In this document: one piece after another, positions 28,839-39,645 of the stretch | How the letters are laid out: every line of letters starts with the position of its first letter | How positions within the stretch are numbered: position 1 is the stretch's first letter | Assembly: GCA_947625385.1 (NCBI GenBank) | Contig: CANQOB010000004.1 | Location: 1-64,000 of the forward strand | Origin: an uncultured Clostridia bacterium | GTDB taxonomy: Bacteria > Bacillota > Clostridia > Christensenellales > Borkfalkiaceae | DNA: 64,000 nt | Direction: 5' to 3' | Notes under the pieces: model-generated | What the model saw: only the letters and a program-made list of their open reading frames with translations | Told to the model about the DNA's origin: nothing | Databases searched by the model: none | Translations under genes and position numbers: made by a program

Positions 28839-29893
28839 CAGTTGAGGAAGTCGCGCAGACGCTTGCTCCGCGAAGGATGGCGGAGTTTGCGGAGCGCCTT
28901 CGCCTCGATCTGGCGGATGCGTTCACGCGTGACGTTGAATTCCCTGCCCACCTCTTCGAGGGTGCGGGGCTTGCCGTCGTCGATGCCGTAGCGCAGGCGA
29001 AGCACCTTTTCTTCGCGGGGAGTAAGCGTATCGAGCACGCCCAGCAGCTGCTCTTTCAACATGATGAAGGTGACGCTGTCCCCGGGCGTCTGCGTCTTGT
29101 CGTCCTCGATGAAGTCGCCGAGATGGGAATCCTCCTCTTCGCCGATGGGCGTTTCGAGGGAGACGGGATCCTGTGCGATCTTTTGGATCTCCATGACGCG
29201 CGCCACATCGATTCCCATCGCTTCCGCGATCTCTTCGGGAGAGGGCTCCCGCCCGTTTTCCTGCAAAAGCATGCGCGAAACGCGGGTCAACTTGTTGATC
29301 GTCTCCACCATGTGGACGGGAATGCGGATGGTTCGCGCCTGGTCTGCGATGGCGCGCGTGATGCTCTGCCGTATCCACCACGTTGCGTAAGTGGAAAATT
29401 TGAAACCCTTCTGGTAGTCGAATTTCTCCACTGCCTTCATGAGCCCGAGGTTGCCCTCCTGAATGAGGTCGAGGAAGAGCATCCCCCGTCCGACATAGCG
29501 TTTGGCGATGGACACGACGAGACGGAGGTTGGCTTCGGACAGTCTCCGCTTCGCCGCCTCGTCGCCCTCCTGCATCCTGCGGGCGAGCTCGATCTCCTCG
29601 TCCGTGGAAAGAAGAGGAACTCTGCCGATATCTTTGAGATACATCTTTACGGGGTCGTCCAGCCCGATATCGGAGAGCGCCTGTTCGAAAAGCTCCTTGT
29701 CGCGCTCGTCCTCGTCATAGATGGTCACGCCCAAGTCGGGCAGAGCCTTGTAGACCTGCTCGATCTGTTGCGGCGTAAGGTCGTATTTCTCCAACGCATC
29801 GCAGAGCGCGTTGGTGGAAACGCTTCCCTTCATCTTGTATTCCGAGGCTATCGTTTCGATGAGTCCGTTCAGTTTTTCTTCGTTTACGATCAT
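28838..29893 (-). CDS. rpoD: primary RNA polymerase sigma factor
   Basis: [71 protein letters not shown]. Confidence 0.97.
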   Translation of the reverse strand: MIVNEEKLNGLIETIASEYKMKGSVSTNALCDALEKYDLTPQQIEQVYKALPDLGVTIYDEDERDKELFEQALSDIGLDDPVKMYLKDIGRVPLLSTDEEIELARRMQEGDEAAKRRLSEANLRLVVSIAKRYVGRGMLFLDLIQEGNLGLMKAVEKFDYQKGFKFSTYATWWIRQSITRAIADQARTIRIPVHMVETINKLTRVSRMLLQENGREPSPEEIAEAMGIDVARVMEIQKIAQDPVSLETPIGEEEDSHLGDFIEDDKTQTPGDSVTFIMLKEQLLGVLDTLTPREEKVLRLRYGIDDGKPRTLEEVGREFNVTRERIRQIEAKALRKLRHPSRSKRLRDFLN

Positions 29894-29906
29894 GCTTCCC
29901 TCCGTC

Positions 29907-31682
29907 TTAATTCTTACGTTTGTTTGTATTCAGCAGTTTGCTGTACTTTCCGATGAGCAGGAGAAGTTCCCTTCTCTCCTCATCCGTCTTTGCCTCCGCG
30001 TACCGCCTGAGCGCCTCCGCATTCTTCGCCTCCAACGAGGCTTTCATGAGGACGCCGAGGCTGTCCCTGAAATATTTTTCCGCCGCTGCCCCGTCGAGAT
30101 TGTCCCCGAAGTCGAGATTGAGCACTTCCGAGAGCTCCCCCTCGGGCGGCATCACGTCGAAAATCCCGCTCGGACGGAGCATTCCTCTCTTTCGCCCCTC
30201 GATGATGTACTCTGCGATCTTTCGGTGTGCCTCATCGGGGAAATCATATGCAGCGAGGTCGCAATCTGTTGCGTAGGGCTTGGACAACAGGCATGCCGCA
30301 AGCACAAAACGCGCGGCTTTTTTAACGCCGTCCGCGACCTCGGTCTTGGCGGGCGGCGGCTCCTCCGCCTCCTTGGAGGGCACGCGGTCGAGGTCGCGCA
30401 AAATCGATTCGCGGCTGATGCCGGAGACCTCGGCGACGCGTCCGATGAGCTCTTCTCTCTCCGAAGCGCTCTCCGCCTCCCGGAGAATGGGCAACGCCTC
30501 TTTGATGAATTCCCGCCTCTCCTCCGTCCGCGTGAGGTCGAATTTTCTCTCCGCGGAGAGGATGCGGAAATCAATGAGCGGCATGGCGGCGTCCAGACAG
30601 CGGCGGTATCCGTCCGCGCCCTGTTTGCGCACAACGTCGTCGGGGTCGAGCCCCTCCGGAAGGGGCACGACGCGTATCTTCACGCCCTCCTTTTCGAGGA
30701 GTTTCAGTCCGCGCAGATTTGCGGATTGCCCCGCCGCATCCCCGTCGTAGCTGATGAGCACCGTCTCCGAATACCGTTTCGCGAGCCGCACCTGCTCCTT
30801 GGTGAGAGAGGTCCCCATGCTCGCCACCACATTGCGGAATCCCGCCTGATAGAGCGAAATGACGTCCATATACCCTTCGAGCATGATGAGGAAGGGAAGC
30901 CCGCCCGCCCGTTTTTCCTTCTTGACGAGGTTGATATTGTACAGACTTTTGCTCTTGTTGAAGAGCAAGGTCTCGCGGGTGTTCACATACTTGTTGCGGT
31001 TGGACTTTTTGAGGATTCTCCCGCCGAAGGCGATCACCTCGTCCATGTTGTTGATGATGGGGATGATGAGCCGTCCCCCCTCCGCGTCGAACAGTTTCCC
31101 GTCCTCCAACCTGCCGCATGCGCCGCTTTCGATACATTCCTCGGGCGTGTAGCCCTGCGCCAACAGGTAGGAAGGGAGCGCGCGGTAGTCGAGAGAGGCG
31201 CCCAACCCGAATTTTTTTGCCGTGGAGGGCGCGATTCCCCGCTCTTCGAGATAGGCGAGATGCTCCTGTGCGCGTCCCGCATAGAGATTGTTGAGATAAA
31301 AGCGCGCGGCATCGCGCATGAGCGCAGACAGCCTGTCCCTCTTTTTTTTCTTTGCCGCGGCTTCCTCCGCCGCTTTCTCGTCGTAAGCGGGCACTTCGAG
31401 CCCCACGCGGGAGGCAAGAATCTGGACCGCCTGCGCGAAATCGACGTTTTCGTATTCCTTTACAAAGGTGATGACGTCGCCCGAGGCTCCGCAACCGAAG
31501 CAGTGATAGTACCTGTCCGCAGCGTTGATGGAAAAACTCGGCGTCTTTTCGTGGTGGAAAGGACAGCAAGCCCAATAATTATATCCTCTGCGTTCGAGTT
31601 TGATATACGAACCGATGACCTCCGTGATATCGCATTTCTCTTTGAGCAAACGCAGAAAATCGGAAAAGCTCTCATGGTTCAT
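29907..31682 (-). CDS. dnaG: DNA primase
   Basis: [35 protein letters not shown] zinc motif, [19 protein letters not shown]. Confidence 0.97.
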   Translation of the reverse strand: MNHESFSDFLRLLKEKCDITEVIGSYIKLERRGYNYWACCPFHHEKTPSFSINAADRYYHCFGCGASGDVITFVKEYENVDFAQAVQILASRVGLEVPAYDEKAAEEAAAKKKKRDRLSALMRDAARFYLNNLYAGRAQEHLAYLEERGIAPSTAKKFGLGASLDYRALPSYLLAQGYTPEECIESGACGRLEDGKLFDAEGGRLIIPIINNMDEVIAFGGRILKKSNRNKYVNTRETLLFNKSKSLYNINLVKKEKRAGGLPFLIMLEGYMDVISLYQAGFRNVVASMGTSLTKEQVRLAKRYSETVLISYDGDAAGQSANLRGLKLLEKEGVKIRVVPLPEGLDPDDVVRKQGADGYRRCLDAAMPLIDFRILSAERKFDLTRTEERREFIKEALPILREAESASEREELIGRVAEVSGISRESILRDLDRVPSKEAEEPPPAKTEVADGVKKAARFVLAACLLSKPYATDCDLAAYDFPDEAHRKIAEYIIEGRKRGMLRPSGIFDVMPPEGELSEVLNLDFGDNLDGAAAEKYFRDSLGVLMKASLEAKNAEALRRYAEAKTDEERRELLLLIGKYSKLLNTNKRKN

Positions 31683-32671
31683 ACGCTTCCCTCCCGCGGC
31701 ACAAACAGTTTCAGGAATACGTTGATCGCATACCTATCCGTCATGGAGGAGAGATAGTCGCACACCGCCCGCGAAACGTCGGTCTCCGCCGTCGGGAGAT
31801 AGAGCGCGGGCAGCTGCTCGGGACGCGCGTAAAAATAGTTGTAGAGCGCTTCGAGCATGCGCTCCGCATTCTCCTGGATGAGCTTGTTCGCGTGCTCATA
31901 GACATGTTCGAACATGAACGCGCGGAGCTCATCGAGCGCCGTTTGCCGCGCTTCGGACATCCGCACATAGGGTTTCCCCTCGGATTCCTCATAGATATCC
32001 GTGATCGCGGTGTTGATTCGCGCGGAGGTATCCCTGCCAAAAACTTCGACCGCGTGCGGCGGAAGCTCCTCCGCCCGAAGAAAACCCGCGCGGATGGCGT
32101 CCTCGATGTCGTGATTGATATAGGCGATTCTGTCGGCGAGGGAGACTGCGGCGCCTTCCAGCGTGCAGGGCGCGCCGTGCGAGGGATGGTTGAGAATCCC
32201 GTCGCGCACCTCGTATGTAAGATTGAGTCCCGCGCCGTCCTTTTCGAGACAGTCGACGACGCGCAGGGATTGCTCCGAATGGCGGAACCCCGTTGGCGAG
32301 AGCTTGTCGAGAACGCGCTCCCCCACATGCCCGAAGGGCGTGTGACCGAGGTCGTGCCCGAGCGCGATCGCCTCCGCAAGATCTTCGTTGAGGGAAAGAC
32401 ACCGGGCGATCGAGCGGGCGATCTGACTCACGTCGAGCGTATGCGTGAGCCGCGACATATAGTGATCGCCGTCCGGCGCGAAAAAGACCTGCGTCTTGTT
32501 TTTCAGACGCAGAAAGGACTTGGAATAGATGATCCGGTCTCTGTCGCGCTGGAAATCGGTGCGCATGGAACAGGGCGGCTCCTCTTTGAGCCTGCCGCGC
32601 GTACATTCCGAGCGCATCGCATAGGGCGAGAAAAACGCCGCCTCTTTTTCGTATGTCTTTTGTTTCATCAT
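31679..32671 (-). CDS. dgt: deoxyguanosinetriphosphate triphosphohydrolase
   Basis: HD motifs RLTHTLDVSQIARSIAR, ALGHDLGHTPFGHVGE. Confidence 0.93.
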   Translation of the reverse strand: MMKQKTYEKEAAFFSPYAMRSECTRGRLKEEPPCSMRTDFQRDRDRIIYSKSFLRLKNKTQVFFAPDGDHYMSRLTHTLDVSQIARSIARCLSLNEDLAEAIALGHDLGHTPFGHVGERVLDKLSPTGFRHSEQSLRVVDCLEKDGAGLNLTYEVRDGILNHPSHGAPCTLEGAAVSLADRIAYINHDIEDAIRAGFLRAEELPPHAVEVFGRDTSARINTAITDIYEESEGKPYVRMSEARQTALDELRAFMFEHVYEHANKLIQENAERMLEALYNYFYARPEQLPALYLPTAETDVSRAVCDYLSSMTDRYAINVFLKLFVPREGSV

Positions 32672-32730
32672 TGGTTATTTCGCCAAAAAAGGAAAAAACT
32701 CCTTTTTTTCCAAAAAAGTTTTTCCCAATT

Positions 32731-32760
32731 TTATAAAAAATCCCGCAAAAAACGGGATTT
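32731..32760 (-). terminator. rho-independent terminator of the aro/SDR cluster
   Basis: AAATCCCG TTTTTTG CGGGATTT then TTTAT on minus strand. Confidence 0.85.
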
Positions 32761-32800
32761 ATGTCTGGCATAGTACTATGCAAACGGTCAAAATCGGAAA

Positions 32801-33502
32801 TTACAGGTCGAAGCAGCCCCCGTTGACTCCCAGGACTTGTCCCGTGATGTAGCGATGCTCGGCGAGGAACAGAACGGCGGAGGCAATTTCTTCCGGGCTT
32901 GCAAACCGCCCGAGCGGAATCTTCCGGGCGAGCTCTTCCCTCTCCGCTTCCGAGAGACGGGCGTTCATCGCCGTGTCCACCACCCCGGGGGTGACGCAGT
33001 TGACGGTGACGCGGGAGGGCGCCAACTCCTTTGCAAGCGATTTGGTGAACGCGATGATCGCCCCTTTCGACGCGGAATAGACGCTCTCGCAGCTCGCGCC
33101 CGTCTCGCCCAGCACGGACGATACGGTGACGATGGTGCCCTCTCGTTCGATGAGTTTTTTGACGGCATGCTTGCAAGCAAAGAGCACGCCGCCGAAGTTG
33201 ATATCCATGACGCGGCGGTATTCTTCCTCCGTGACATCCTGCACCTGCGAAAAAAGGGAAACTCCCGCATTTGCCACGAGCAGATCGAGCGCGGGCATCC
33301 CGTCGAGCACCCGTTTGATCTGCGGCTCTTCGGAGACGTCTGCGCGGACGAACGCAGCGACTGGACAGAGCTCTTTCGCGCGGGCGGCGTCCGCTTCGCT
33401 CGACGCATAGAGCGCGGTGACGGCAAAGCCGTGCGCCGACAGCAGTCTGACCGTCGCCAACCCGATTCCCCGCGTTCCTCCCGTGACGAGCGCATACTTC
33501 AT
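32801..33502 (-). CDS. SDR family oxidoreductase (FabG/YmfI-like)
   Basis: VTGGTRGIG, YSASKGA, final GGCFDL. Confidence 0.85.
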   Translation of the reverse strand: MKYALVTGGTRGIGLATVRLLSAHGFAVTALYASSEADAARAKELCPVAAFVRADVSEEPQIKRVLDGMPALDLLVANAGVSLFSQVQDVTEEEYRRVMDINFGGVLFACKHAVKKLIEREGTIVTVSSVLGETGASCESVYSASKGAIIAFTKSLAKELAPSRVTVNCVTPGVVDTAMNARLSEAEREELARKIPLGRFASPEEIASAVLFLAEHRYITGQVLGVNGGCFDL

Positions 33503-33990
33503 CCCATGACCTCCTTTTCGATCGCAGAGGCGATCTCCGACGGCGTTTTTCCCTTTGTTTCTATGCGGACACCGACCTCTTCATAGAGAGGCGCGCGCAT
33601 GCGCATGAGCGTTTCGAGACCGCGGCGCAGATCTCCGCGCAGAAGATAGCGCGTATCGTCGTTTGCGAGCCGCGCGCAGAGCTCGTTCATGTCGGAGGCG
33701 AGATAAAACACCCGCTTGCCCGCCATCAGCTCACGGTTCTCCGCCCGCGTGACGATGCCGCCTCCCGTCGCGATGACGCAGCCGTCCTCTTTCAGAAGCG
33801 CACGGAACGTCTCTGTCTCGATCTCCCGGAAGAAGGACTCGCCCTGCGTCTCGAACAGTCGGGCGATCTGCCCGTACTTGCGTTCGATGAGCGCGTCGGT
33901 GTCCGCAAAATTCATCGACAGACGCCCGGAGAGCAGCTTTCCGACCGTTGTCTTGCCCGAACCGGGCATGCCGCAGAGAATGATGTTCAT
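33499..33990 (-). CDS. aroK: shikimate kinase
   Basis: MNIILCGMPGSGKTTVGKLLS, FADTDALIE, IATGGGIV. Confidence 0.94.
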   Translation of the reverse strand: MNIILCGMPGSGKTTVGKLLSGRLSMNFADTDALIERKYGQIARLFETQGESFFREIETETFRALLKEDGCVIATGGGIVTRAENRELMAGKRVFYLASDMNELCARLANDDTRYLLRGDLRRGLETLMRMRAPLYEEVGVRIETKGKTPSEIASAIEKEVMG

Positions 33991-34409
33991 ACGAAAAAGC
34001 TCTCGAGCGCCAGGCGATAGCTGTCCTCGCCGAAGCCGAGAATCTCCCCCTTGCATACTTCGGTGAGAACGGAATGTCTGCGAAATTCTTCGCGCGCATG
34101 CACGTTGCTCATGTGGACCTCCACGACGGGGACGCCGACCGATGCGATCGCGTCGCGGATGGCATACGAATAGTGCGAATACGCCCCCGCATTGAGGATG
34201 ATTCCGTCGTACTTTCCCTCTGCATGTGCGATCTCGGCGCAGAGTTCCCCTTCGAGGTCGCTCGTAAAAAATTCCGCCGTATGTCCGCGCGCAGCGGCAT
34301 ACGCTTTGAGCGACGCATTGATCTCGTCGAGCGTGCGCGTGCCGTAGACCGCTTGTTCGCGCCGCCCCGTTGAGCTGAGATTGACTCCGTTGATGATGAG
34401 CAGTTTCAT
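33987..34409 (-). CDS. aroQ: 3-dehydroquinate dehydratase, type II
   Basis: KLLIINGVNLS, LNAGAYSHYSYAIRDA, EVHMSN. Confidence 0.94.
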   Translation of the reverse strand: MKLLIINGVNLSSTGRREQAVYGTRTLDEINASLKAYAAARGHTAEFFTSDLEGELCAEIAHAEGKYDGIILNAGAYSHYSYAIRDAIASVGVPVVEVHMSNVHAREEFRRHSVLTEVCKGEILGFGEDSYRLALESFFV

Positions 34410-35221
34410 GATTCCTCCCGATAGCGCCGATAGAGCGCATCCGCTTCCGTATTTGAACTTTCCCTGCCGGAAAAGATACATTCCGAAAAATAAGCTTGAA
34501 AAAAGAGCATCGAGCCGCCCGCCAACGTACGTTTCCCCATCGAGCGGGCAACGCGGAGAAATTCGGATTCCCGTTCATAGATGAGATCCACCGCGCAGGA
34601 ACACCCTTCGAGCGCCCTGTCTGCGGGAAAAACGCCGTCGGGATATGCGATCTCGGGCGTCTTGCCGACCGTTTCGTGCATCCCCACGCCGGTACAGTTG
34701 ACGATGACGTCAAATGCGCCGTCCACAACAAAGAGCGGCGTAAAACAGCGCAGCGCCGCATGGCATTCCCCGAGTCTCGCGCCGTCCCGCTCGTAGCAAA
34801 AGACTTGTGCGCCCGCCTGTGCAAGGCGGTAGAGAACGCTCCGTCCCGCCCCGCCCGCACCGAGCACGAGCACGCGCCTGCCTCGGACGGGAACGTCCGC
34901 AGACGAGAGCATGCAGGAAAAGCCGAGCCCGTCCGTATTATAGCCTGTGCGGGTCGCCGTCACAACGGTGTTGACGGCGCCGAACACGCGCGCGTCGCCC
35001 TCTGCGGAGCGCAGATAGGGAAGAATGTCCCGTTTGTAGGGAATCGTAACATTCAGCCCGTCATATTTGCGGAGAATGTGCCCGATCTCCGAAGAAAATC
35101 CGCTCTCGGGAAGGGAGATTCTGTCATAGTCGCAGGGCAGCCTCCATTGCTTGCGGATGAATTGATGAATCTGCGGGCTTTCGGAACGGGATACATCCCG
35201 TCCCAGAACGGCGAGTTTCAC
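34406..35221 (-). CDS. aroE: shikimate dehydrogenase (GTG start)
   Basis: KLAVLGRDVSRSESPQIH, LNVTIPYK, GAGGAGRSV; GAGGAG RBS before GTG at 35219-35221. Confidence 0.9.
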   Translation of the reverse strand: MKLAVLGRDVSRSESPQIHQFIRKQWRLPCDYDRISLPESGFSSEIGHILRKYDGLNVTIPYKRDILPYLRSAEGDARVFGAVNTVVTATRTGYNTDGLGFSCMLSSADVPVRGRRVLVLGAGGAGRSVLYRLAQAGAQVFCYERDGARLGECHAALRCFTPLFVVDGAFDVIVNCTGVGMHETVGKTPEIAYPDGVFPADRALEGCSCAVDLIYERESEFLRVARSMGKRTLAGGSMLFFQAYFSECIFSGRESSNTEADALYRRYREES

Positions 35222-35231
35222 GGCTTGCTCC

Positions 35232-36293
35232 TCACAGCGCGCGGCGTATCCTTTCAAGCGCGCTTTGGTAAGTTTGATAGGGAAGTTCCAACGTCTCGTA
35301 TGCTCCGGGCGAGACGGGAACAACGAGCGTCACCCGTTCCGCCGACGTATTCTTTTTGTCAAACGCCGCGCGGGCGGCAGAGCGCGGGACGTCCGCCGCG
35401 GCGGGATCGAAATCCGCGGCAGTGCGGATGAGCGCTTCGAGACGGGCGAGGTACGCCTCATCCGTACGGACAAACATCGCGGCAAGGCGCGCTTCATAGA
35501 GCATGCCGAGGAGGACGCAGGCGCCGTGCGAATAGGTGCCGAGAGCGAGTTCTGCGGCATGCGCCGTCGTATGTCCGAGATTGAGACAGGCGCGGAGCCC
35601 GAGATCGCTCACATCCCTCTTTACGATCTCCGCTTTGCAAGCGATGCAGTCGGGGACGACGCTCTCCAAAAATCCGAGATCGCGCAGATTCTTTTGCGCG
35701 CAGAGCTTTTCGAAGAGCGCGCCGTCGAGCGCGCCGTATTTGACGATCTCGCCCAACCCGCAGGTGATCTCCCGCGCGGGGAGCGTCCGAAAAAACGCCG
35801 CATCCGCATAGACCGCCTTGGGTTGATGAAAGGTCCCGATGAGATTTTTGATGCCGCAGCAATCGATGGCGGTCTTGCCGCCGATGGCGCTGTCCGTCTG
35901 CGCAAGCAAGGTCGTCGGCACCTGTATGCAGGCGATTCCCCGCATATACAGGCTCGCGGCGAGCCCGCCGACGTCGCCTACGACGCCCCCGCCGAGCGCG
36001 ATGAGCGTTGAATCGCGGCGAAGTTTCGCCTTCGCCATCGCTTCCAGCAGAGAAAACAGCGTCTTTTCCGTCTTGAATTCTTCGCCCGCGGGCATGACGT
36101 ACACGGGAACATCCGCGAGATAGCGCCCGATTTGGCTTCGATAGAGCGAATAGACGTTGGAGTCGGTAAAAACGATTCCCCCGCCGTCGCACAATTCCGC
36201 GCGCAGAGGCGCAAGCACTGCGGAAAACACATGCTTTCTGCATACGATCACGCTCTCTTCTTCGGTTTTACAGCGTATCCTGAACGTTTTCAT
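35232..36293 (-). CDS. aroB: 3-dehydroquinate synthase
   Basis: LIALGGGVVGDVGGLAAS, TDSAIGGKTAID. Confidence 0.95.
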   Translation of the reverse strand: MKTFRIRCKTEEESVIVCRKHVFSAVLAPLRAELCDGGGIVFTDSNVYSLYRSQIGRYLADVPVYVMPAGEEFKTEKTLFSLLEAMAKAKLRRDSTLIALGGGVVGDVGGLAASLYMRGIACIQVPTTLLAQTDSAIGGKTAIDCCGIKNLIGTFHQPKAVYADAAFFRTLPAREITCGLGEIVKYGALDGALFEKLCAQKNLRDLGFLESVVPDCIACKAEIVKRDVSDLGLRACLNLGHTTAHAAELALGTYSHGACVLLGMLYEARLAAMFVRTDEAYLARLEALIRTAADFDPAAADVPRSAARAAFDKKNTSAERVTLVVPVSPGAYETLELPYQTYQSALERIRRAL

Positions 36294-37402
36294 GGCAGCT
36301 CTTTGTACCGTTTGACAACTTCTTGCAGCGTATCTCCGCCGAGACGGTCGAGAACGGCGGCGCAGAGCTCCGTCGCGAGCACGCTTTCGAGGACGACTTC
36401 ACAGGCGGGGACGGCGCAGATGTCGCTCCTCACCGCCTCGGCGGTCGCGGGTTTCCCCGTCGCCGTATCCACGGTGAGAAGTCCGCGCATCAAGGTAGGA
36501 ATGGGTTTCATGACCGCGGAGAGCACAAGCTCTTCGCCGTTGGACATGCCGCCCTCGATTCCGCCCGCGCGGTTGGTTTTCCGAAAATATCCCCGTTCCT
36601 TTTCAAAGAAAATCTCGTCGTGCACTTCACTGCCGCGCAGCCCCGCCGCGGCAAACCCGAGTCCGACCTCCACGCCCTTCACCGCCTGCACGGAAAAGAG
36701 CGCGGCGCAAAGACGGGCATCCAGCTTCTCCCGCGCCGTCATACAGCTCCCGAATCCGCTCTTCAAGCCCTTGACGCGCAGTTCGACGGCGCCGCCGAGC
36801 GTGTCTCCTGCCTCCCTGCACGCGTCGATCTCCCGCCGCGCACGCGCGGCGCATTCCAAATCGAGCATTCCCGTATCGGAATCGAGCAGGATATCTGCGA
36901 AGGCATAGTCCCGTCCGTCCGCCACGCTGCCGATTCTGCGCACGAACCCCCGGATGCCGACGCCGAGAGCGCCGAGCAGCTGACGGCAGACCTCGCCCGC
37001 CGCCACCCGCGCCGCGGTCTCCCGTGCGGACGCACGTTCCAAGATGTTGCGCGCGTCGTCCGTGCCGAATTTGAGCATCCCGGGAAGGTCGGCATGTCCC
37101 GGGCGCACGCATGTGAGTTTTTCCTGCGGGCATGACGGTGCCATCGCATTGCTGCTTTCGCAGTCGCGGTTGGAGACCGCAATGGCGATCGGACTTCCGA
37201 GCGTGACGCCGCCGCGCACACCCGAAAGAACGGTTACACGGTCCTGTTCGATGCTTTGACGCGCGCCCCTGCCGTAGCCCGCCTGGCGCCGCGCGAGCGC
37301 AGCGTCGATCGCAGCCCCGTCGAGCGCCAGCCCCGCAGGCATGCCCTCGATGACGGCGTACACCCCTTTTCCGTGGGATTCCCCTGCCGTAGCAACTCTC
37401 AT
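36290..37402 (-). CDS. aroC: chorismate synthase
   Basis: ATAGESHGKGVYAVIEG, RASARETAARVAAGE. Confidence 0.95.
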   Translation of the reverse strand: MRVATAGESHGKGVYAVIEGMPAGLALDGAAIDAALARRQAGYGRGARQSIEQDRVTVLSGVRGGVTLGSPIAIAVSNRDCESSNAMAPSCPQEKLTCVRPGHADLPGMLKFGTDDARNILERASARETAARVAAGEVCRQLLGALGVGIRGFVRRIGSVADGRDYAFADILLDSDTGMLDLECAARARREIDACREAGDTLGGAVELRVKGLKSGFGSCMTAREKLDARLCAALFSVQAVKGVEVGLGFAAAGLRGSEVHDEIFFEKERGYFRKTNRAGGIEGGMSNGEELVLSAVMKPIPTLMRGLLTVDTATGKPATAEAVRSDICAVPACEVVLESVLATELCAAVLDRLGGDTLQEVVKRYKELP

Positions 37403-37406
37403 ATGT

Positions 37407-38372
37407 TTACTCCGATAAAGTTTGTATGGAATACGTCCCGCCGCAGACGGAGACGATGATATCGCCGCATTCGTCGATGCGGTACAGCTCGTCCGAATAT
37501 CTTGCAAGGCGCTCGACCGCGTCTTGCGAGGGATGCCCGTACCGATTGTCCTCTCCGCAGGAGATCACGGCGACCTCCGGGTCCAAAAAGGACAGCCATC
37601 CTTCACAGGAGGACTGTGCGGAACCGTGGTGAGAGACGCGCAGAATGTCCACCGCGTCGAGACGGACGGGATACTCGCCGCAGTCGAAGATTCCCTCCGC
37701 CAGCGCATATTCGCGCATGAGCAGACGTTCCCTCGCGGCGGTGATGTCTGCGCCGAGCAAAATATTCACCCCTTGATAGCTCACATAGAGGACGGCGGAA
37801 GTATCGTTGTCCCCCTCCGTGTCCAGACTGCGCGGATTGACGCAGGCGCAATAGGCGCCGGAAGGTCGCGCGATCACTTCGTAGCGCGTGAGAATCCGCG
37901 TCCCGACGTCCGCGGCTGCCGCCGCCTTTTTGAGATTCGTAAAGGCGCGATACGGCGAATCGAGAACGGGAAGATAGAGCGTATCCACCTCGAACGCTTC
38001 AAACAGTTGGGTGAGTCCGCCCGCATGGTCGCAGTCCGTATGCGTTGCGACGAGCGTCAGATGCGAAACCCCGAGCCCTTTGAGATAGCGGACGATATGT
38101 TCGGCATGTAAAAAGGAGCCGTCGCCGCCGTCGACGACGAGCGCATCTCCCTCCGGGAATTCCACCACCGTGCAGTCGCCCTCCCCGACGTCGAGAAAGT
38201 GCACGCGCATCTCCCCTTCTGCGCGGGCGGGCAGCTCGAGCCCCGCAAGCAAACTGCGGAACGGTACGAAATGAAAAAACAGCGCAAGCGCAACGACGGT
38301 CACCGCCGCAGCCGCAACCGATACCGCACGCATCACAATGCGCTTTTTTCTCGCTTTCGCGCGCTCACTCAT
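37407..38372 (-). CDS. ComEC/Rec2-like MBL-fold hydrolase, membrane anchored
   Basis: N-terminal TM; FLDVGEGDCTVVEFPEG, THTDCDHAGG, VSHHGSAQSS. Confidence 0.85.
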   Translation of the reverse strand: MSERAKARKKRIVMRAVSVAAAAVTVVALALFFHFVPFRSLLAGLELPARAEGEMRVHFLDVGEGDCTVVEFPEGDALVVDGGDGSFLHAEHIVRYLKGLGVSHLTLVATHTDCDHAGGLTQLFEAFEVDTLYLPVLDSPYRAFTNLKKAAAAADVGTRILTRYEVIARPSGAYCACVNPRSLDTEGDNDTSAVLYVSYQGVNILLGADITAARERLLMREYALAEGIFDCGEYPVRLDAVDILRVSHHGSAQSSCEGWLSFLDPEVAVISCGEDNRYGHPSQDAVERLARYSDELYRIDECGDIIVSVCGGTYSIQTLSE

Positions 38373-39198
38373 GGCTCTTTGCTTTCATGGCGGCTTTGAT
38401 CTCGCCGATTCGGCTCTTCGCCTCGCGGTAGCCGATCTCCATCATGGATTCCATCGCGGCGGGAGACACGTCCGTTGCGTCATACTCCCTGAGGTCGGGG
38501 CGGAGCATGACGTCCGCATGCTCGTATCCGCGCGTTCTGCAATCCTCCCGGTATCTGACGGGGGTCATCGCGCTCACCGCGTTCCCCAAGAGACGCCTGA
38601 TCCTGCCCTGCTCTTCCTCCTGACGGAGAAAGGCGGAGAGATCCACCCCCACGACGAAATCCGCGCCGAGCTCTCGACATATCTCGCTGGGGACGGCGTT
38701 GGAAAAGGCGCCGTCGTACAGTTTTCTCCCGCCGATCTCCACGCCGCGGAAAAAGGGCGGGATGGCGGCGGACGCCGTGAGCGCACGGGCAAGATTTCCC
38801 GTCCGCAGGACGACGCTTTCGTTCGTCTCTCCGTCCGTCGCGACTGCCGCAAACGGCTTGGGAAGTTGCTCGATGTCGCCGTCGAGATAGTCGGAGAGGA
38901 ACTCCTCGGCAAACGCCAGATCGGAGAAAGGACGGAGATTCTTCGCAAATTCCTTGCGGTTGAGGCTCTCCACAATGCCCGCCATGTCGCGCGAAGTGTA
39001 GCCCTTGGCATACAGCGCGGCGACGATGGAGCCGATGCTCGCCCCGGCGGCGACAGAGAAGGAGAGCCCCTCCTCTTCGAACGCTTTCAGTACGCCGAGG
39101 TGCGCCATGCCCTTCGCGCCGCCGCTGCCGAGCGCAAGCCCGGCGACAAGGCTGTGTTTGGGCGCAAATAAATTTTTGAAAAAGGAAAAAATACCCAT
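38365..39198 (-). CDS. patatin-like phospholipase
   Basis: LALGSGGAKGMAHLGVLKAFEE, GASIG, YDGAFSNAVP. Confidence 0.9.
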   Translation of the reverse strand: MGIFSFFKNLFAPKHSLVAGLALGSGGAKGMAHLGVLKAFEEEGLSFSVAAGASIGSIVAALYAKGYTSRDMAGIVESLNRKEFAKNLRPFSDLAFAEEFLSDYLDGDIEQLPKPFAAVATDGETNESVVLRTGNLARALTASAAIPPFFRGVEIGGRKLYDGAFSNAVPSEICRELGADFVVGVDLSAFLRQEEEQGRIRRLLGNAVSAMTPVRYREDCRTRGYEHADVMLRPDLREYDATDVSPAAMESMMEIGYREAKSRIGEIKAAMKAKSHE

Positions 39199-39205
39199 GG
39201 ATGAT

Positions 39206-39643
39206 TCAATTCTCGTAGATGAGCGTGACGGGACCTTCGCAGACCTGTTCGATGCGCATGTTCGCCCCGAATACCCCCGTCTTTACCGGGACGCCGAGCC
39301 CTGCCAGATACTCTGCGGCATGCCGGTACAGCGCGTTTGCGCGCGCAGGTCCTTCCGCTTCGGAAAAGCTCGGACGGTTCCCCTTTTTCGCGTCGCCGTA
39401 GAGCGTAAACTGCGAGACAAAGAGTACCTCGCCCCCGACGTCTTTTACCGACAAATTCATCTTGCCCGCCTCATCCGCAAAAATGCGCAGACCGGCGAGC
39501 TTTTGCATGCTTTTTTCCGCTTGCGTCTCGCTGTCTCCCGCTTTCACGCCGAAATAAACGACAAGCCCGTATCCGATCTCGGAGACGGGCGTATCATCAA
39601 CGGAAAGCGCCGCACGGCTGACGCGCTGTGCGACGAACTTCAT
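39206..39643 (-). CDS. dtd: D-aminoacyl-tRNA deacylase
   Basis: MKFVAQRVSRAAL, VSQFTLYGDAKKGNRPSF, KTGVFGANM. Confidence 0.95.
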   Translation of the reverse strand: MKFVAQRVSRAALSVDDTPVSEIGYGLVVYFGVKAGDSETQAEKSMQKLAGLRIFADEAGKMNLSVKDVGGEVLFVSQFTLYGDAKKGNRPSFSEAEGPARANALYRHAAEYLAGLGVPVKTGVFGANMRIEQVCEGPVTLIYEN

Positions 39644-39645
39644 AC

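Noticed and set aside
29811-31757. 648-aa plus-strand ORF
   Set aside because: Antisense to dnaG.
32672-32730. A/T-rich overlapping inverted repeats upstream of dgt
   Set aside because: Mostly homopolymer-driven pairing; likely just extra terminator/AT-rich promoter sequence.
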